DNA of 14,478 bases, from the NCBI GenBank assembly GCA_900551015.1, contig URUI01000052.1:1-14478 (forward strand), given 5' to 3'. This DNA comes from an uncultured Collinsella sp. GTDB taxonomy: Bacteria > Actinomycetota > Coriobacteriia > Coriobacteriales > Coriobacteriaceae. The notes under the pieces are model-generated. The model was not told the DNA's origin and searched no databases. It saw only the letters and a program-made list of their open reading frames with translations. Positions within the stretch are counted from its first letter, which is position 1, and each line of letters starts with the position of its first letter. This document shows positions 1 through 6,396 of this stretch, one piece after another. The position numbers and the translations under genes are program-made.

Positions 1-461
1 CAAGGGCCGGAGCGGATCGCGCAAGATCAAGGCGTCGCCCGGGAGGTCGGGCGTTACCGTCAGCCGGCGCCGCGTCTGCCGCATCATGAGGGAGAACGGC
101 CTGGCCGGCGCATACGGCAGGAAAAGGTTCAAGGTGCACCCCGGGGCGATCAACGAGGCCGACGTGTCGAACGTCGTCGCGCGCGGCTTCGGCGGCAGGG
201 CGCCGTACACCCATATATGCAGCGACTTGGCCTGCGTGCGCGTCGGGGCGTCGTGGAACTACGTCTGCCTGCTCGTCGACCTCTGCAACGGGGAAATCGT
301 CGGCCACTCCGAAGGATCGAGGAGGGACGCGCGAGCTCCGAGCCAAGCTCTTGGATTACGTGCACTGGTACAACAACTTCAGGATCCACTCGACGCTGGG
401 CTACATGTCGCCGGTCGAGTTCAGGGAGGCGGGGCCGTCCCTCCCGGAATCGTCCAAATAA
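1..461 (+). pseudogene. IS3-family transposase (OrfB), 3' part, internally deleted
   Basis: The reading frame enters from the left edge and runs in frame 2 (through the in-frame ATG at 86) to about 326-332. It has the IS3/IS150-type OrfB look: VSRRRVCRIMRENGL, the HTH_21-like segment GAYGRKRFK, then the start of the integrase core, ICSDLACVRVGASWNYVCLLVDL, which holds the first catalytic Asp. From 327 the homology continues in frame 3, TRELRAKLLDYVHWYNNF then RIHSTLGYMSPVEF, to TAA at 459-461. The stretch that should lie between, with the second Asp (HTD motif) and the catalytic Glu, is missing. I infer a deletion of roughly 200-300 bp that also shifted the frame. A programmed -1 frameshift would not remove catalytic residues, so the gene is dead. 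The 5' part lies outside the window. Confidence 0.88.
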
Positions 462-475
462 GTGTTGCCAATCCA
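453..475 (+). repeat. Probable right end of the IS3-like element
   Basis: The transposase stop overlaps a stretch ending CCAATCCA at 468-475. IS3-family elements usually end in inverted repeats with terminal TG...CA a few bases past orfB, so the right terminus is probably near 475. CCAATCCA is repeated directly at 479-486. The left end is outside the window, so neither the inverted repeat nor a target duplication can be confirmed. Confidence 0.4.
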
Positions 476-1164
476 TAGCCAATCCAGCCATCATCTTCGC
501 GAAGGCGGACGTCAGGAAAAGCTCGGCTTGAGCTCGGTCGGACGCGGTCTGTGGGGCATCATTCAGGCTCAGGGGGTCTCCTTGTCTTCTTCGGTCGCAA
601 CCTGAATGATAGGGACGGCCCCTTCTCTCTTTCCCCTTCGTTTTCGACGCGTCACCCTCTCGGCGGGCTTAAGGCCCGCGCTCGCGGGTGCAGGGGCTAC
701 GCCCAAACCCCAAAAACGTAACGCCGTGCTCGAAGCGTTTCCGGACGTCAGCGTAATCTCAAATCCCGTTCGTCAACTCATGGGCAAGCCACCTGAGACT
801 ACTCATTTCTCCTACTGGCAATGAAGACCTGCGACCTGCAGTTTTGCAAACTGCTTGAAAGCCACCTGCGTTGATTCACTTCCTATTGCAGCTGGCGGCT
901 TGCACGCGAAAAGGCATTTAAGTTTCAAAACGGGCGTTTTCGGCGCTATCGAGCCTCCAAAGGCATCCCGTCGCGCCCTTTGGGACAAAAACAAAAACTC
1001 AAAGCCCTGAGTTCGAAAATAGTTTTTGGAGTTGTCCCGACTTTTGTCCCCGAAGCCGACGAAACGCGACAGGGTGTCACCTGGCGGCACTCGATTCGAG
1101 ACGGCACCGAAAACTGGATGCAACCGGAATGACAGGACGGCAGAACCGAAGCCATCGAGTGGGG
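476..1164. other. Non-coding intergenic stretch with small palindromes
   Basis: No open frame here resembles a known protein and none has a convincing ribosome binding site. Visible structure: a perfect 10-bp inverted repeat ATCATTCAGG (558-567) / CCTGAATGAT (601-610); a hairpin GCGGGC (663-668) / GCCCGC (674-679); and a tight hairpin GCAGTTT (838-844) / AAACTGC (848-854) with a 3-nt loop. None is followed by a T-run long enough for an intrinsic terminator. The stretch lies beyond the ribosomal operon terminator and next to a decayed insertion sequence, which fits a rearranged or repeat-rich spacer. No tRNA-like cloverleaf was seen. Confidence 0.5.
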
Positions 1165-1202
1165 ATAGAAAAAGGCCCGGGTGCCGTGGCATCCGGGCCT
1201 TT
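1165..1202 (-). terminator. Intrinsic terminator of the ribosomal protein operon
   Basis: On the minus strand AAAGGCCCGG pairs perfectly with CCGGGCCTTT (plus positions 1193-1202 and 1171-1180). The stem is extended inward by ATGCC/GGCA(C) pairing around a short loop. The 3' arm runs into five T residues and then CTAT. It begins 26 bp after the rplX stop codon. GC-rich stem plus T-run is the classical Rho-independent pattern. Confidence 0.92.
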
Positions 1203-1228
1203 GCTAGCAACTTGATGTTGCGGGCAGC

Positions 1229-1534
1229 TTAGAACTTGTGGCCGCACTTCTTGCAGACGCGCAGCTTGTTCTTGCCGTCCTTCTCGTGACCGACGCGGGT
1301 AACCTTACCGCACTCGGGGCAGACGAGATTGACGTTGGAGGCGTCGATGGGAGCCTCCTGCGAAACGATGCCGCCCTGCTGGTTGGCAGCGTTGGGCTTG
1401 ACGGCCTTCTTGACGACCGAAACGCCCTCGACAACGACCTTGTTCTCGGCGGGGAGAGCACGCAGGACAACGCCCTGCTTGCCGCGATCCTTACCAGAGA
1501 GAACCTGGACCTTATCGCCCTTCTTGATATACAT
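1229..1534 (-). CDS. rplX: 50S ribosomal protein L24
   Basis: L24 binds 23S rRNA near the exit tunnel and starts large-subunit assembly. The 101-residue product opens with a KOW domain (KKGDKVQVLSGKDRGKQG, residues 4-21) and has the L24 signature GGIVSQEAPI. The C-terminus keeps a four-cysteine zinc-ribbon pattern, CPEC then CKKC with RVG between, which makes it the zinc-binding (C+) form of L24. The start is ATG at 1534 with GGGGAG four bases upstream. rplN ends 13 bp before it. It is the last gene before a strong terminator, although rplE normally follows rplX. Confidence 0.97.
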   Translation of the reverse strand: MYIKKGDKVQVLSGKDRGKQGVVLRALPAENKVVVEGVSVVKKAVKPNAANQQGGIVSQEAPIDASNVNLVCPECGKVTRVGHEKDGKNKLRVCKKCGHKF

Positions 1535-1547
1535 ATATCTCCCCTAA

Positions 1548-1916
1548 CTACAGGGTCTCGGGAGCGAGCGAGACGATCTTCATGTACTTCTTGTCACGAA
1601 GCTCGCGAGCGACGGGCCCGAAGATACGGGTGCCGACGGGCGAACCATCGTTGTTGATGACAACGCAGGCGTTCTCATCAAAGCGAATGTAGGAGCCATC
1701 CTTGCGGCGGATCTCCTTAACGGTGCGAACGACGACGCAACGGACAACGTCCTTCTTCTTGACGTTGGCGCCAGGGGTAGCCTCCTGGACAGCACCGATG
1801 AACACATCGCCGATGCCTGCATAACGACGCTTGGAACCGCCAAGCACCTTGATGCAGCGAATCTTGCGAGCGCCGGAGTTGTCGGCGACGTTCAGCATGG
1901 TTTGCATCTGAATCAT
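1548..1916 (-). CDS. rplN: 50S ribosomal protein L14
   Basis: L14 sits at the subunit interface of the 50S subunit beside L19. The 122-residue length and sequence match the family end to end: MIQMQTMLNVADNSGAR at the N-terminus, and GTRIFGPVARELRDK with MKIVSLAPE near the C-terminus. The start is ATG at 1916 with GGAGG about ten bases upstream. The 118-bp spacer ahead of it is unusually long for this operon and can fold into a branched RNA (see 1942-2007). In E. coli rplN is the first gene of the spc operon, so this spacer falls on the classical S10/spc operon border. Confidence 0.98.
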   Translation of the reverse strand: MIQMQTMLNVADNSGARKIRCIKVLGGSKRRYAGIGDVFIGAVQEATPGANVKKKDVVRCVVVRTVKEIRRKDGSYIRFDENACVVINNDGSPVGTRIFGPVARELRDKKYMKIVSLAPETL

Positions 1917-1941
1917 GGTAGATGTTCCTCCGAACTAAGAA

Positions 1942-2032
1942 CCGAAGAGAGGTGCGCAGCCTTTATACGGCCCGTGGTATGCAAGCCAGGCATACGCACA
2001 TCTTCGGAAACGTACAAGTCGTAAGAGCGACT
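1942..2032 (-). promoter_or_regulatory. Structured spacer rpsQ-rplN: possible three-way-junction RNA
   Basis: In the minus-strand transcript a basal helix forms from CCGAAGA (plus 2001-2007) with UCUUCGG (1942-1948). It continues after a small internal loop with GUGCG (1995-1999) and CGCAC (1952-1956). Inside are a hairpin UAUGC/GCAUA (1990-1994 with 1978-1982) and a smaller GCC/GGC hairpin (1969-1971 with 1959-1961), giving three arms. A separate AGUCG/CGACU hairpin (2028-2032 with 2017-2021) lies upstream, just after the rpsQ stop. No T-run follows, so it is not a simple terminator. Pairing was checked by eye; energy and covariation are untested. Confidence 0.5.
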
Positions 2033-2034
2033 GC

Positions 2035-2295
2035 TTATTTAGCGCGCTCGACGACCTCGATGAGGCGCCAACGCTTCATCTTGGACATAGGACGGGTCTC
2101 CATAACGCGGACGGTGTCGCCCACGCCAGCCGTGCACTCCTCGTCGTGAGCGTGCAGCTTCTTGGAGCTGGTCATCATCTTGCCGTACTTGGGGTGACGC
2201 TTGCGCTCGGTGATGGTGACAACAATGGTCTTGGCACCGGAGACGGAGGTAACGACACCCGTACGGACCTTACGCGAGTTACGCGAATCAGTCAT
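2035..2295 (-). CDS. rpsQ: 30S ribosomal protein S17
   Basis: S17 is a primary 16S rRNA binder with an OB fold that nucleates the 30S body. The 86-residue product shows the family core: RKVRTGVVTSVSGAKTIVV, then ERKRHPKYGKMM, and the C-terminal GDTVRVMETRPMSKMKRWRL. The start is ATG at 2295, with AAGGAG close upstream in the 16-bp gap after rpmC. It is the last gene of the S10 set in the classical order. Confidence 0.98.
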   Translation of the reverse strand: MTDSRNSRKVRTGVVTSVSGAKTIVVTITERKRHPKYGKMMTSSKKLHAHDEECTAGVGDTVRVMETRPMSKMKRWRLIEVVERAK

Positions 2296-2311
2296 GTTCT
2301 CTCCTTAGGTC

Positions 2312-2527
2312 CTACTCGGCGACAGCGGACTTCTCCGCTGCGATCTCGCGGGCGCGCTGCTCCGTGAGGACGCGAGCGATGTCCTTCTTCACGGTGTTGA
2401 CGCGAGCGGTGTTGTCCAGCTGGCTGGTGGCCATCTGGAAACGAAGGTTAAAGAGCTCGGCGCGCATTTCCTTCAGCTTCTCAACGAGCTGAGCGTCCGA
2501 GAGCTCACGAATCTCTGCGGGCTTCAT
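2312..2527 (-). CDS. rpmC: 50S ribosomal protein L29
   Basis: L29 is a small helical-hairpin protein at the tunnel exit that helps form the docking site for nascent-chain factors. The 71-residue product begins MKPAEIRELSDAQL and has the typical ELFNLRFQ followed by NTARVNTVKKDIAR. The start codon overlaps the rplP stop by one base (TAATG), so translation is probably coupled. A short A/E-rich tail extends past the usual end. Confidence 0.97.
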   Translation of the reverse strand: MKPAEIRELSDAQLVEKLKEMRAELFNLRFQMATSQLDNTARVNTVKKDIARVLTEQRAREIAAEKSAVAE

Positions 2528-3030
2528 TAGTTCTCCTCCTTGGCGGCGGCGGCGTCCTCAGCAGCCCACTTGGCCTCGAGAGCGGCCTCCTCAGCCATCT
2601 CCTTCTCGATGCGCTGCTCAGCGTTCTTGGCAGCAACAATCTTGGTCTTGATGGGAAGCTTGTGCTGTGCAAGACGCAGAGCCTCGCGAGCGACCTCCTC
2701 GGGCACGCCCTTGACCTCGAACATGATGCGGCCGGGCTTGACGACGGCCACCCACTCCTCGGGGTTACCCTTACCAGAACCCATGCGAGTCTCGGCAGGC
2801 TTCTTGGTGATGGGCTTATCGGGGAAGATCGTGATGTAGACACGACCGCCACGCTTCATGTAGCGGGTCATGGCAATACGAGCGGCCTCGATCTGACGGT
2901 TGGTGATCCAATGGGCCTCGAGAGCCTGGATACCAAACTCGCCGAAATGCAGCTCGGTATTACCCTTGGCCTGGCCCTTCATGGAGCCACGCTGCACCTT
3001 GCGGTGAAGAATACGCTTAGGGGCAAGCAC
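2527..3030 (-). CDS. rplP: 50S ribosomal protein L16 with C-terminal extension
   Basis: L16 organises tRNA binding between the A and P sites of the 50S subunit. Residues 1 to about 135 are typical: MLAPKRILHRKVQRG, then ITNRQIEAARIAMTRYMKR, MGSGKG, and ALRLAQHKLPIKTK. The total is 167 residues against about 137-145 in most bacteria. The surplus is a charged, Ala/Glu/Lys-rich tail of about 30 residues (from about NAEQRIEKEM) that is likely helical and surface exposed. The start is GTG at 3030, which shares one base with the rpsC stop (TAGTG). The stop overlaps the rpmC start in the same manner. Confidence 0.97.
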   Translation of the reverse strand: MLAPKRILHRKVQRGSMKGQAKGNTELHFGEFGIQALEAHWITNRQIEAARIAMTRYMKRGGRVYITIFPDKPITKKPAETRMGSGKGNPEEWVAVVKPGRIMFEVKGVPEEVAREALRLAQHKLPIKTKIVAAKNAEQRIEKEMAEEAALEAKWAAEDAAAAKEEN

Positions 3031-3740
3031 TACTGACCCCTCCTCTCGGAGTTACGACGACGAGGACGGGAAGAGCCCTCGAGTGCAGGGTTGGGAACAG
3101 GCTGGCCCGGGAGCTTCTCGCCCAGGTAGATCCAGACCTTCACGCCGCAAGCGCCCATGGTGGTGCTGGCGACAGCCGTGCCGTAGTCGATCTTGGCACG
3201 GAGGGTGTGCAGAGGCACGCGACCCTCGCGGTACCACTCACGACGGCCCATCTCGGCACCGCCGAGACGACCGGAGCACTGGATACGGATGCCCTTAGCG
3301 CCGGCCTTGCGGGCAGACTGGACAGCCTTGCGCATAGCGCGACGGAAGGCAACGCGGCCCTCGAGCTGCTCGGCGATAGACTGAGCAACGAGGTTGGCGT
3401 CGAGCTCGGGGCGCTTGATCTCGACAACGTCGACGGAGAGCTGGCCCTTGGAGACGCCAGCGACCTTCTCGAGCTCGATGCGGAGGGTATCGATCTCGGC
3501 ACCCTTCTTACCGATGACAACGCCGGGGCGAGCGGTGAGGATGATGACCTTCACCTTGTCGCCAGCGCGCTCGATCTCGACGCGGGAGACAGCTGCGCGG
3601 GAAAGACGCTTCTCGAGGTACTTGCGGATCTCGAGATCGTTACCGAGGGTCTTAGCGTAATCCTTCTCTGCGAACCAGCGGGAGCGCCAGTTCTCGGTGA
3701 TGCCAAGACGGAAGCCGGTGGGGTAGACTTTCTGACCCAT
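3030..3740 (-). CDS. rpsC: 30S ribosomal protein S3
   Basis: S3 forms part of the mRNA entry channel and its helicase activity on the 30S subunit. The 236-residue product begins MGQKVYPTGFRLGITENWRSRW. It has a KH type-2 domain with the GxxG loop (VVIGKKGAEI) and the conserved RLGGAEMGRREWYREGRVPL and KVWIYLGE in the C-terminal half. The tail is Arg/Ser rich. The start is ATG at 3740 with GGAGG eleven bases upstream, and the gap after rplV is 6 bp. The end overlaps rplP by one base. Confidence 0.98.
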   Translation of the reverse strand: MGQKVYPTGFRLGITENWRSRWFAEKDYAKTLGNDLEIRKYLEKRLSRAAVSRVEIERAGDKVKVIILTARPGVVIGKKGAEIDTLRIELEKVAGVSKGQLSVDVVEIKRPELDANLVAQSIAEQLEGRVAFRRAMRKAVQSARKAGAKGIRIQCSGRLGGAEMGRREWYREGRVPLHTLRAKIDYGTAVASTTMGACGVKVWIYLGEKLPGQPVPNPALEGSSRPRRRNSERRGQ

Positions 3741-3746
3741 ACAGCT

Positions 3747-4118
3747 TTACGCCTCCTTTCGAGGAGCAACGACGACGGTGATGTGGGAAGTACGCTTCAG
3801 AATGCGAGAAGCGGAACCCTTGGCGCGGGGACGGATGCGCTTAAGCGTCGGACCCTCGTCAACATAGGCAGCGGCGACAACCAGGTTGTCGGCACGCAGA
3901 CCGTTGTTGTTCTCGGCGTTCGCAACGGCGGAACGGAGAACCTTCTCGACATCCACGGCGACGGCGCGGTCGCAGAAGTGGAGGATGTCGAAGGCCTGAG
4001 CGACAGGCTTGCGGCGGATCAGATCGACCACCAGGCGGGCCTTGCTGGGGGAAACACGCACGTACTTAGCGACGGCGCGAACCTCGGTGGCCTCAGTTTC
4101 AATAGACTTAGTTGCCAT
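3747..4118 (-). CDS. rplV: 50S ribosomal protein L22
   Basis: L22 contacts all domains of 23S rRNA and its beta-hairpin lines the exit tunnel, a known site of macrolide effects. The 123-residue product has the N-terminal AVAKYVRVSPSKARLVVDLI, the core LRSAVANAENN, and the C-terminal hairpin region FKRIRPRAKGSA-like sequence (here LKRIRPRAKGSA) followed by TSHITVVV. The start is ATG at 4118 with a G-rich site upstream and 14 bp after rpsS. The N-terminal 12 residues are longer than in E. coli. Confidence 0.98.
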   Translation of the reverse strand: MATKSIETEATEVRAVAKYVRVSPSKARLVVDLIRRKPVAQAFDILHFCDRAVAVDVEKVLRSAVANAENNNGLRADNLVVAAAYVDEGPTLKRIRPRAKGSASRILKRTSHITVVVAPRKEA

Positions 4119-4132
4119 TTACGGTTAACCCC

Positions 4133-4393
4133 CTATTTGGCCTTGTGGCCACGGAACGTACGAGTCGGCGCGAACTCGCCGAGCTTGTGACCAACCATGG
4201 ACTCGGTAACATACACGGGCACATGCTTGCGGCCGTCGTGGACGGCGATGGTGTGACCAACCATCTCGGGGAAGATGGTGGACGCGCGGGACCAGGTCTT
4301 CACGACGTCCTTCTTGCCAGCCTCGTTCATCGCGGTGATACGCGAGAGAAGGCGAGTCTCCACGAACGGGCCCTTTTTGAGACTTCTGCTCAT
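4133..4393 (-). CDS. rpsS: 30S ribosomal protein S19
   Basis: S19 lies in the head of the 30S subunit, pairs with S13 and touches the A-site tRNA. The 86-residue product is typical: MSRSLKKGPFVETRLL, then TWSRASTIFPEMVGHTIAVH, and KLGEFAPTRTFRGHK at the end. The start is ATG at 4393 with AGGAG about nine bases upstream. It follows rplB by 32 bp. Confidence 0.98.
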   Translation of the reverse strand: MSRSLKKGPFVETRLLSRITAMNEAGKKDVVKTWSRASTIFPEMVGHTIAVHDGRKHVPVYVTESMVGHKLGEFAPTRTFRGHKAK

Positions 4394-4425
4394 AAGTGCT
4401 TTCTCCTAAAACTCGGTATCCGAAA

Positions 4426-5256
4426 TTACTTCTTACGGCGACGAATGATGTGCTGGTTCGAGACCTTCTTCTTCTTGCGCGTACGAAGGCCCTTCGTCGG
4501 CTTACCCCAGGGGGTAACAGAGGGACGACCAGAGGTGTGGTTCTTGCCCTCGCCACCGCCGTGCGGGTGGTCGACAGGGTTCATGACGGTACCGCGGACG
4601 GTCGGGCGCACGTTCATGTGACGCTTACGGCCGGCCTTGCCGATGACGATGTTGGCGTGATCGGCGTTGCCGACCTCACCGACGGTGGCGCGGCAGGTAA
4701 CGAGGATGCGGCGCATCTCGGAGGAAGGCATACGGACGATAGCGTACTTGCCCTCCTTACCCATCAGCTGGCAGGAGTTACCGGCGGAACGGGCGATAGC
4801 AGCGCCCTTGCCCGGCTGGAACTCGACGGCGTGGATGAGCGTACCGACGGGGATGTCGGCGAGGGGCAGAGCGTTGCCCGGCTTGATGTCGGCGTCAGAA
4901 CCGGACATGATGGTCTGACCGACCTCGAGGCCCTTGGGGGCCAGGATGTAGCGCTTCTCACCGTCAGCGTAGTGCAGCAGAGCGATGCGAGCGGAACGGT
5001 TCGGATCGTACTCGATCGTGGCAACCTTGGCGGGCACGCCGTCCTTGTTGCGCTTGAAGTCGATCGCGCGGTAACGACGCTTCACGCCGCCGCCCTGGTG
5101 GCGGGTGGTGATGCGGCCGTTGTTGTTACGACCGGCCTTCTTGGGCAGGGGCTCGAGAAGGGACTTCTCGGGCTTGGTGCAGGTGATCTCAGAGAAATCG
5201 GAGATCGTCTGCCAACGCCTACCAGCGGAGGTCGGCTTAAGGTGCTTTACAGCCAT
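4426..5256 (-). CDS. rplB: 50S ribosomal protein L2
   Basis: L2 is a core 23S rRNA binder needed for subunit joining and peptidyl transfer. The 276-residue product begins MAVKHLKPTSAGRRW and has the family landmarks GRNNNGRITTRHQGGGVKRR, GVPAKVATIEYDPNRSARI, and the catalytic-region motif MNPVDHPHGGGEG with the conserved His. I chose ATG at 5256, which has AAAGGGA upstream and gives the usual L2 N-terminus. The open frame extends to 5331, but those 25 extra residues are not L2-like. It is preceded by an unusual 179-bp spacer. Confidence 0.98.
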   Translation of the reverse strand: MAVKHLKPTSAGRRWQTISDFSEITCTKPEKSLLEPLPKKAGRNNNGRITTRHQGGGVKRRYRAIDFKRNKDGVPAKVATIEYDPNRSARIALLHYADGEKRYILAPKGLEVGQTIMSGSDADIKPGNALPLADIPVGTLIHAVEFQPGKGAAIARSAGNSCQLMGKEGKYAIVRMPSSEMRRILVTCRATVGEVGNADHANIVIGKAGRKRHMNVRPTVRGTVMNPVDHPHGGGEGKNHTSGRPSVTPWGKPTKGLRTRKKKKVSNQHIIRRRKK

Positions 5257-5435
5257 TACAATCCCTTTCAATAGGAATCCGTTAGCCATCGCAGACAGGG
5301 ATTCGAGGTTCTGCCTCGGGTGCGATGACACCGGACGTATACACGGTTCCAGGCGTGTCCATTTTATACGCCCGAAACCTTGAGCTCTCGCCTCCCCTAT
5401 TTGGGAGGCATGAGCTCACTCAACAGCAGCGAGTC
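5257..5435 (-). promoter_or_regulatory. Structured 179-bp spacer between rplW and rplB
   Basis: rplW and rplB are normally nearly adjacent, but here 179 bp separate them. In the minus-strand transcript UGAGCUC (plus 5412-5418) pairs with GAGCUCA (5381-5387). Inside it, after a 2x2 internal loop, GCCUCCC (5403-5409) pairs with GGGAGGC (5390-5396) around a 6-nt loop. No T-run follows. Beyond it lies a weak ACGCC/GGCGT hairpin (5352-5372), and overlapping that is a 26-bp element (5337-5362) nearly repeated upstream of rplC. TATA-like strings (CGTATAAAA, GTGTATAC) suggest an internal promoter, but I see no good -35 at the right spacing. Confidence 0.5.
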
Positions 5436-5723
5436 TTAGGCCTGGTTGCCAAAGACCTCGATGGTGTCGCCCTCGGCCAGCGTGACGATGGCCTTCTTCC
5501 AAGAACGGGTCTTGCCGGCGACATAGCGCACGCGCTTGGTCTTGGGCTTGACCGTCAAGGTGTTCACGCGAACGACCTTGACGCCGAAGATCTCCTCGAC
5601 AGCGTCCTTGATCTGATACTTGTTAGCATCCTTGGCGACCTCGAACGTGTACTTGTTCTGCTCCATGCCGGAGAAGGAACGCTCGGACACGATCGGACGG
5701 ATGATGATCTCGTGGGCGGTCAT
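5436..5723 (-). CDS. rplW: 50S ribosomal protein L23
   Basis: L23 sits at the exit of the peptide tunnel and is the docking site for trigger factor and SRP. The 95-residue product begins MTAHEIIIRPIVSERSF and has KYTFEVAKDANKYQIKDAVEEIFGVKVVRVNTL, which matches the family well. Its ATG at 5723 follows the rplD stop with no gap (TAAATG), so it is probably translationally coupled. Confidence 0.98.
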   Translation of the reverse strand: MTAHEIIIRPIVSERSFSGMEQNKYTFEVAKDANKYQIKDAVEEIFGVKVVRVNTLTVKPKTKRVRYVAGKTRSWKKAIVTLAEGDTIEVFGNQA

Positions 5724-6350
5724 TTATGCAAGCACCTCCCCGAAGTGAGCGGCGATGTCGGCGGGCATCAGCACAGCGTTGTTGTTGACGAGATCGTAGG
5801 TGTTGGCCTCGTCAGCGGTGATGATGAACGTCTTGGGAATATTGCGGAACGACAGGTAGGCGTTGACGTCCTCATCGCGAACGATGATGGTCAGACGCTT
5901 GCCCTCAAGGCCAAGAGCCTTGAGCATGGCAACGGCAGCCTTGGTGGAAGGCTTCTCGAAGCCGTAGTCGTCGACGAGCACGAGCTCGCCATCGGCCAGC
6001 TTGGCGGACAGCGCGGAGCGCATAGCCAGCTTGACCTCCTTGTTGTTCATACGCTTAGCGTAGGAACGGGGCTTGGGGGCGAAGACAACGCCACCGTGAC
6101 GCCACTGGGCAGCACGGATGGAACCCTGGCGGGCACGGCCGGTGGCCTTCTGACGCCAAGGCTTCTTGCCGCCACCGGAAACCTCAGAGCGGCCCTTAGC
6201 GGACTGGGTGCCCTGACGCCAAGAGGCCATCTGGCACTTGACGATGTGGTGCATAACGTGGATGTTCGGCTCGATGCCGTACACCTCAGCGGCGAGCTCG
6301 GCCTCGGCGACCTTCTTGCCCTCGCTGTTCTTTACTTCAAACTTTGCCAT
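5724..6350 (-). CDS. rplD: 50S ribosomal protein L4
   Basis: L4 binds 23S rRNA domain I and extends a loop into the exit tunnel; in E. coli it also represses the S10 operon through the mRNA leader. The 208-residue product shows the tunnel-loop region WRQGTQSAKGRSEVSGGGKK, PWRQKATGRARQGS and RHGGVVFAPKPRSY, then a C-terminal globular part with ANTYDLVNNN. The start is ATG at 6350 with AAGGAG about nine bases upstream, 46 bp after rplC. The L4 partner site is worth seeking in the leader before rplC. Confidence 0.98.
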   Translation of the reverse strand: MAKFEVKNSEGKKVAEAELAAEVYGIEPNIHVMHHIVKCQMASWRQGTQSAKGRSEVSGGGKKPWRQKATGRARQGSIRAAQWRHGGVVFAPKPRSYAKRMNNKEVKLAMRSALSAKLADGELVLVDDYGFEKPSTKAAVAMLKALGLEGKRLTIIVRDEDVNAYLSFRNIPKTFIITADEANTYDLVNNNAVLMPADIAAHFGEVLA

Positions 6351-6396
6351 TTAAGTGTTCTCCTTGGTATGACGCTGGGCTAAATGGGCTGGGCCC

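Noticed and set aside
326..332. Programmed -1 frameshift in the insertion sequence
   Set aside because: No slippery A-run or pseudoknot is present, the site is far inside OrfB, and the coding sequence on either side of the shift is not contiguous in the family.
3207..4190. Long plus-strand open frame of 327 codons antisense to rpsC and rplV
   Set aside because: It lies opposite two certain ribosomal genes, has no recognisable domain, and its Leu/Asp/Gly-rich composition is what the reverse of GC-rich coding DNA gives.
5257..5331. 25-residue N-terminal extension of L2
   Set aside because: It is not L2-like, and the ATG at 5256 has a better ribosome site and gives the standard N-terminus. The bases are treated as spacer.
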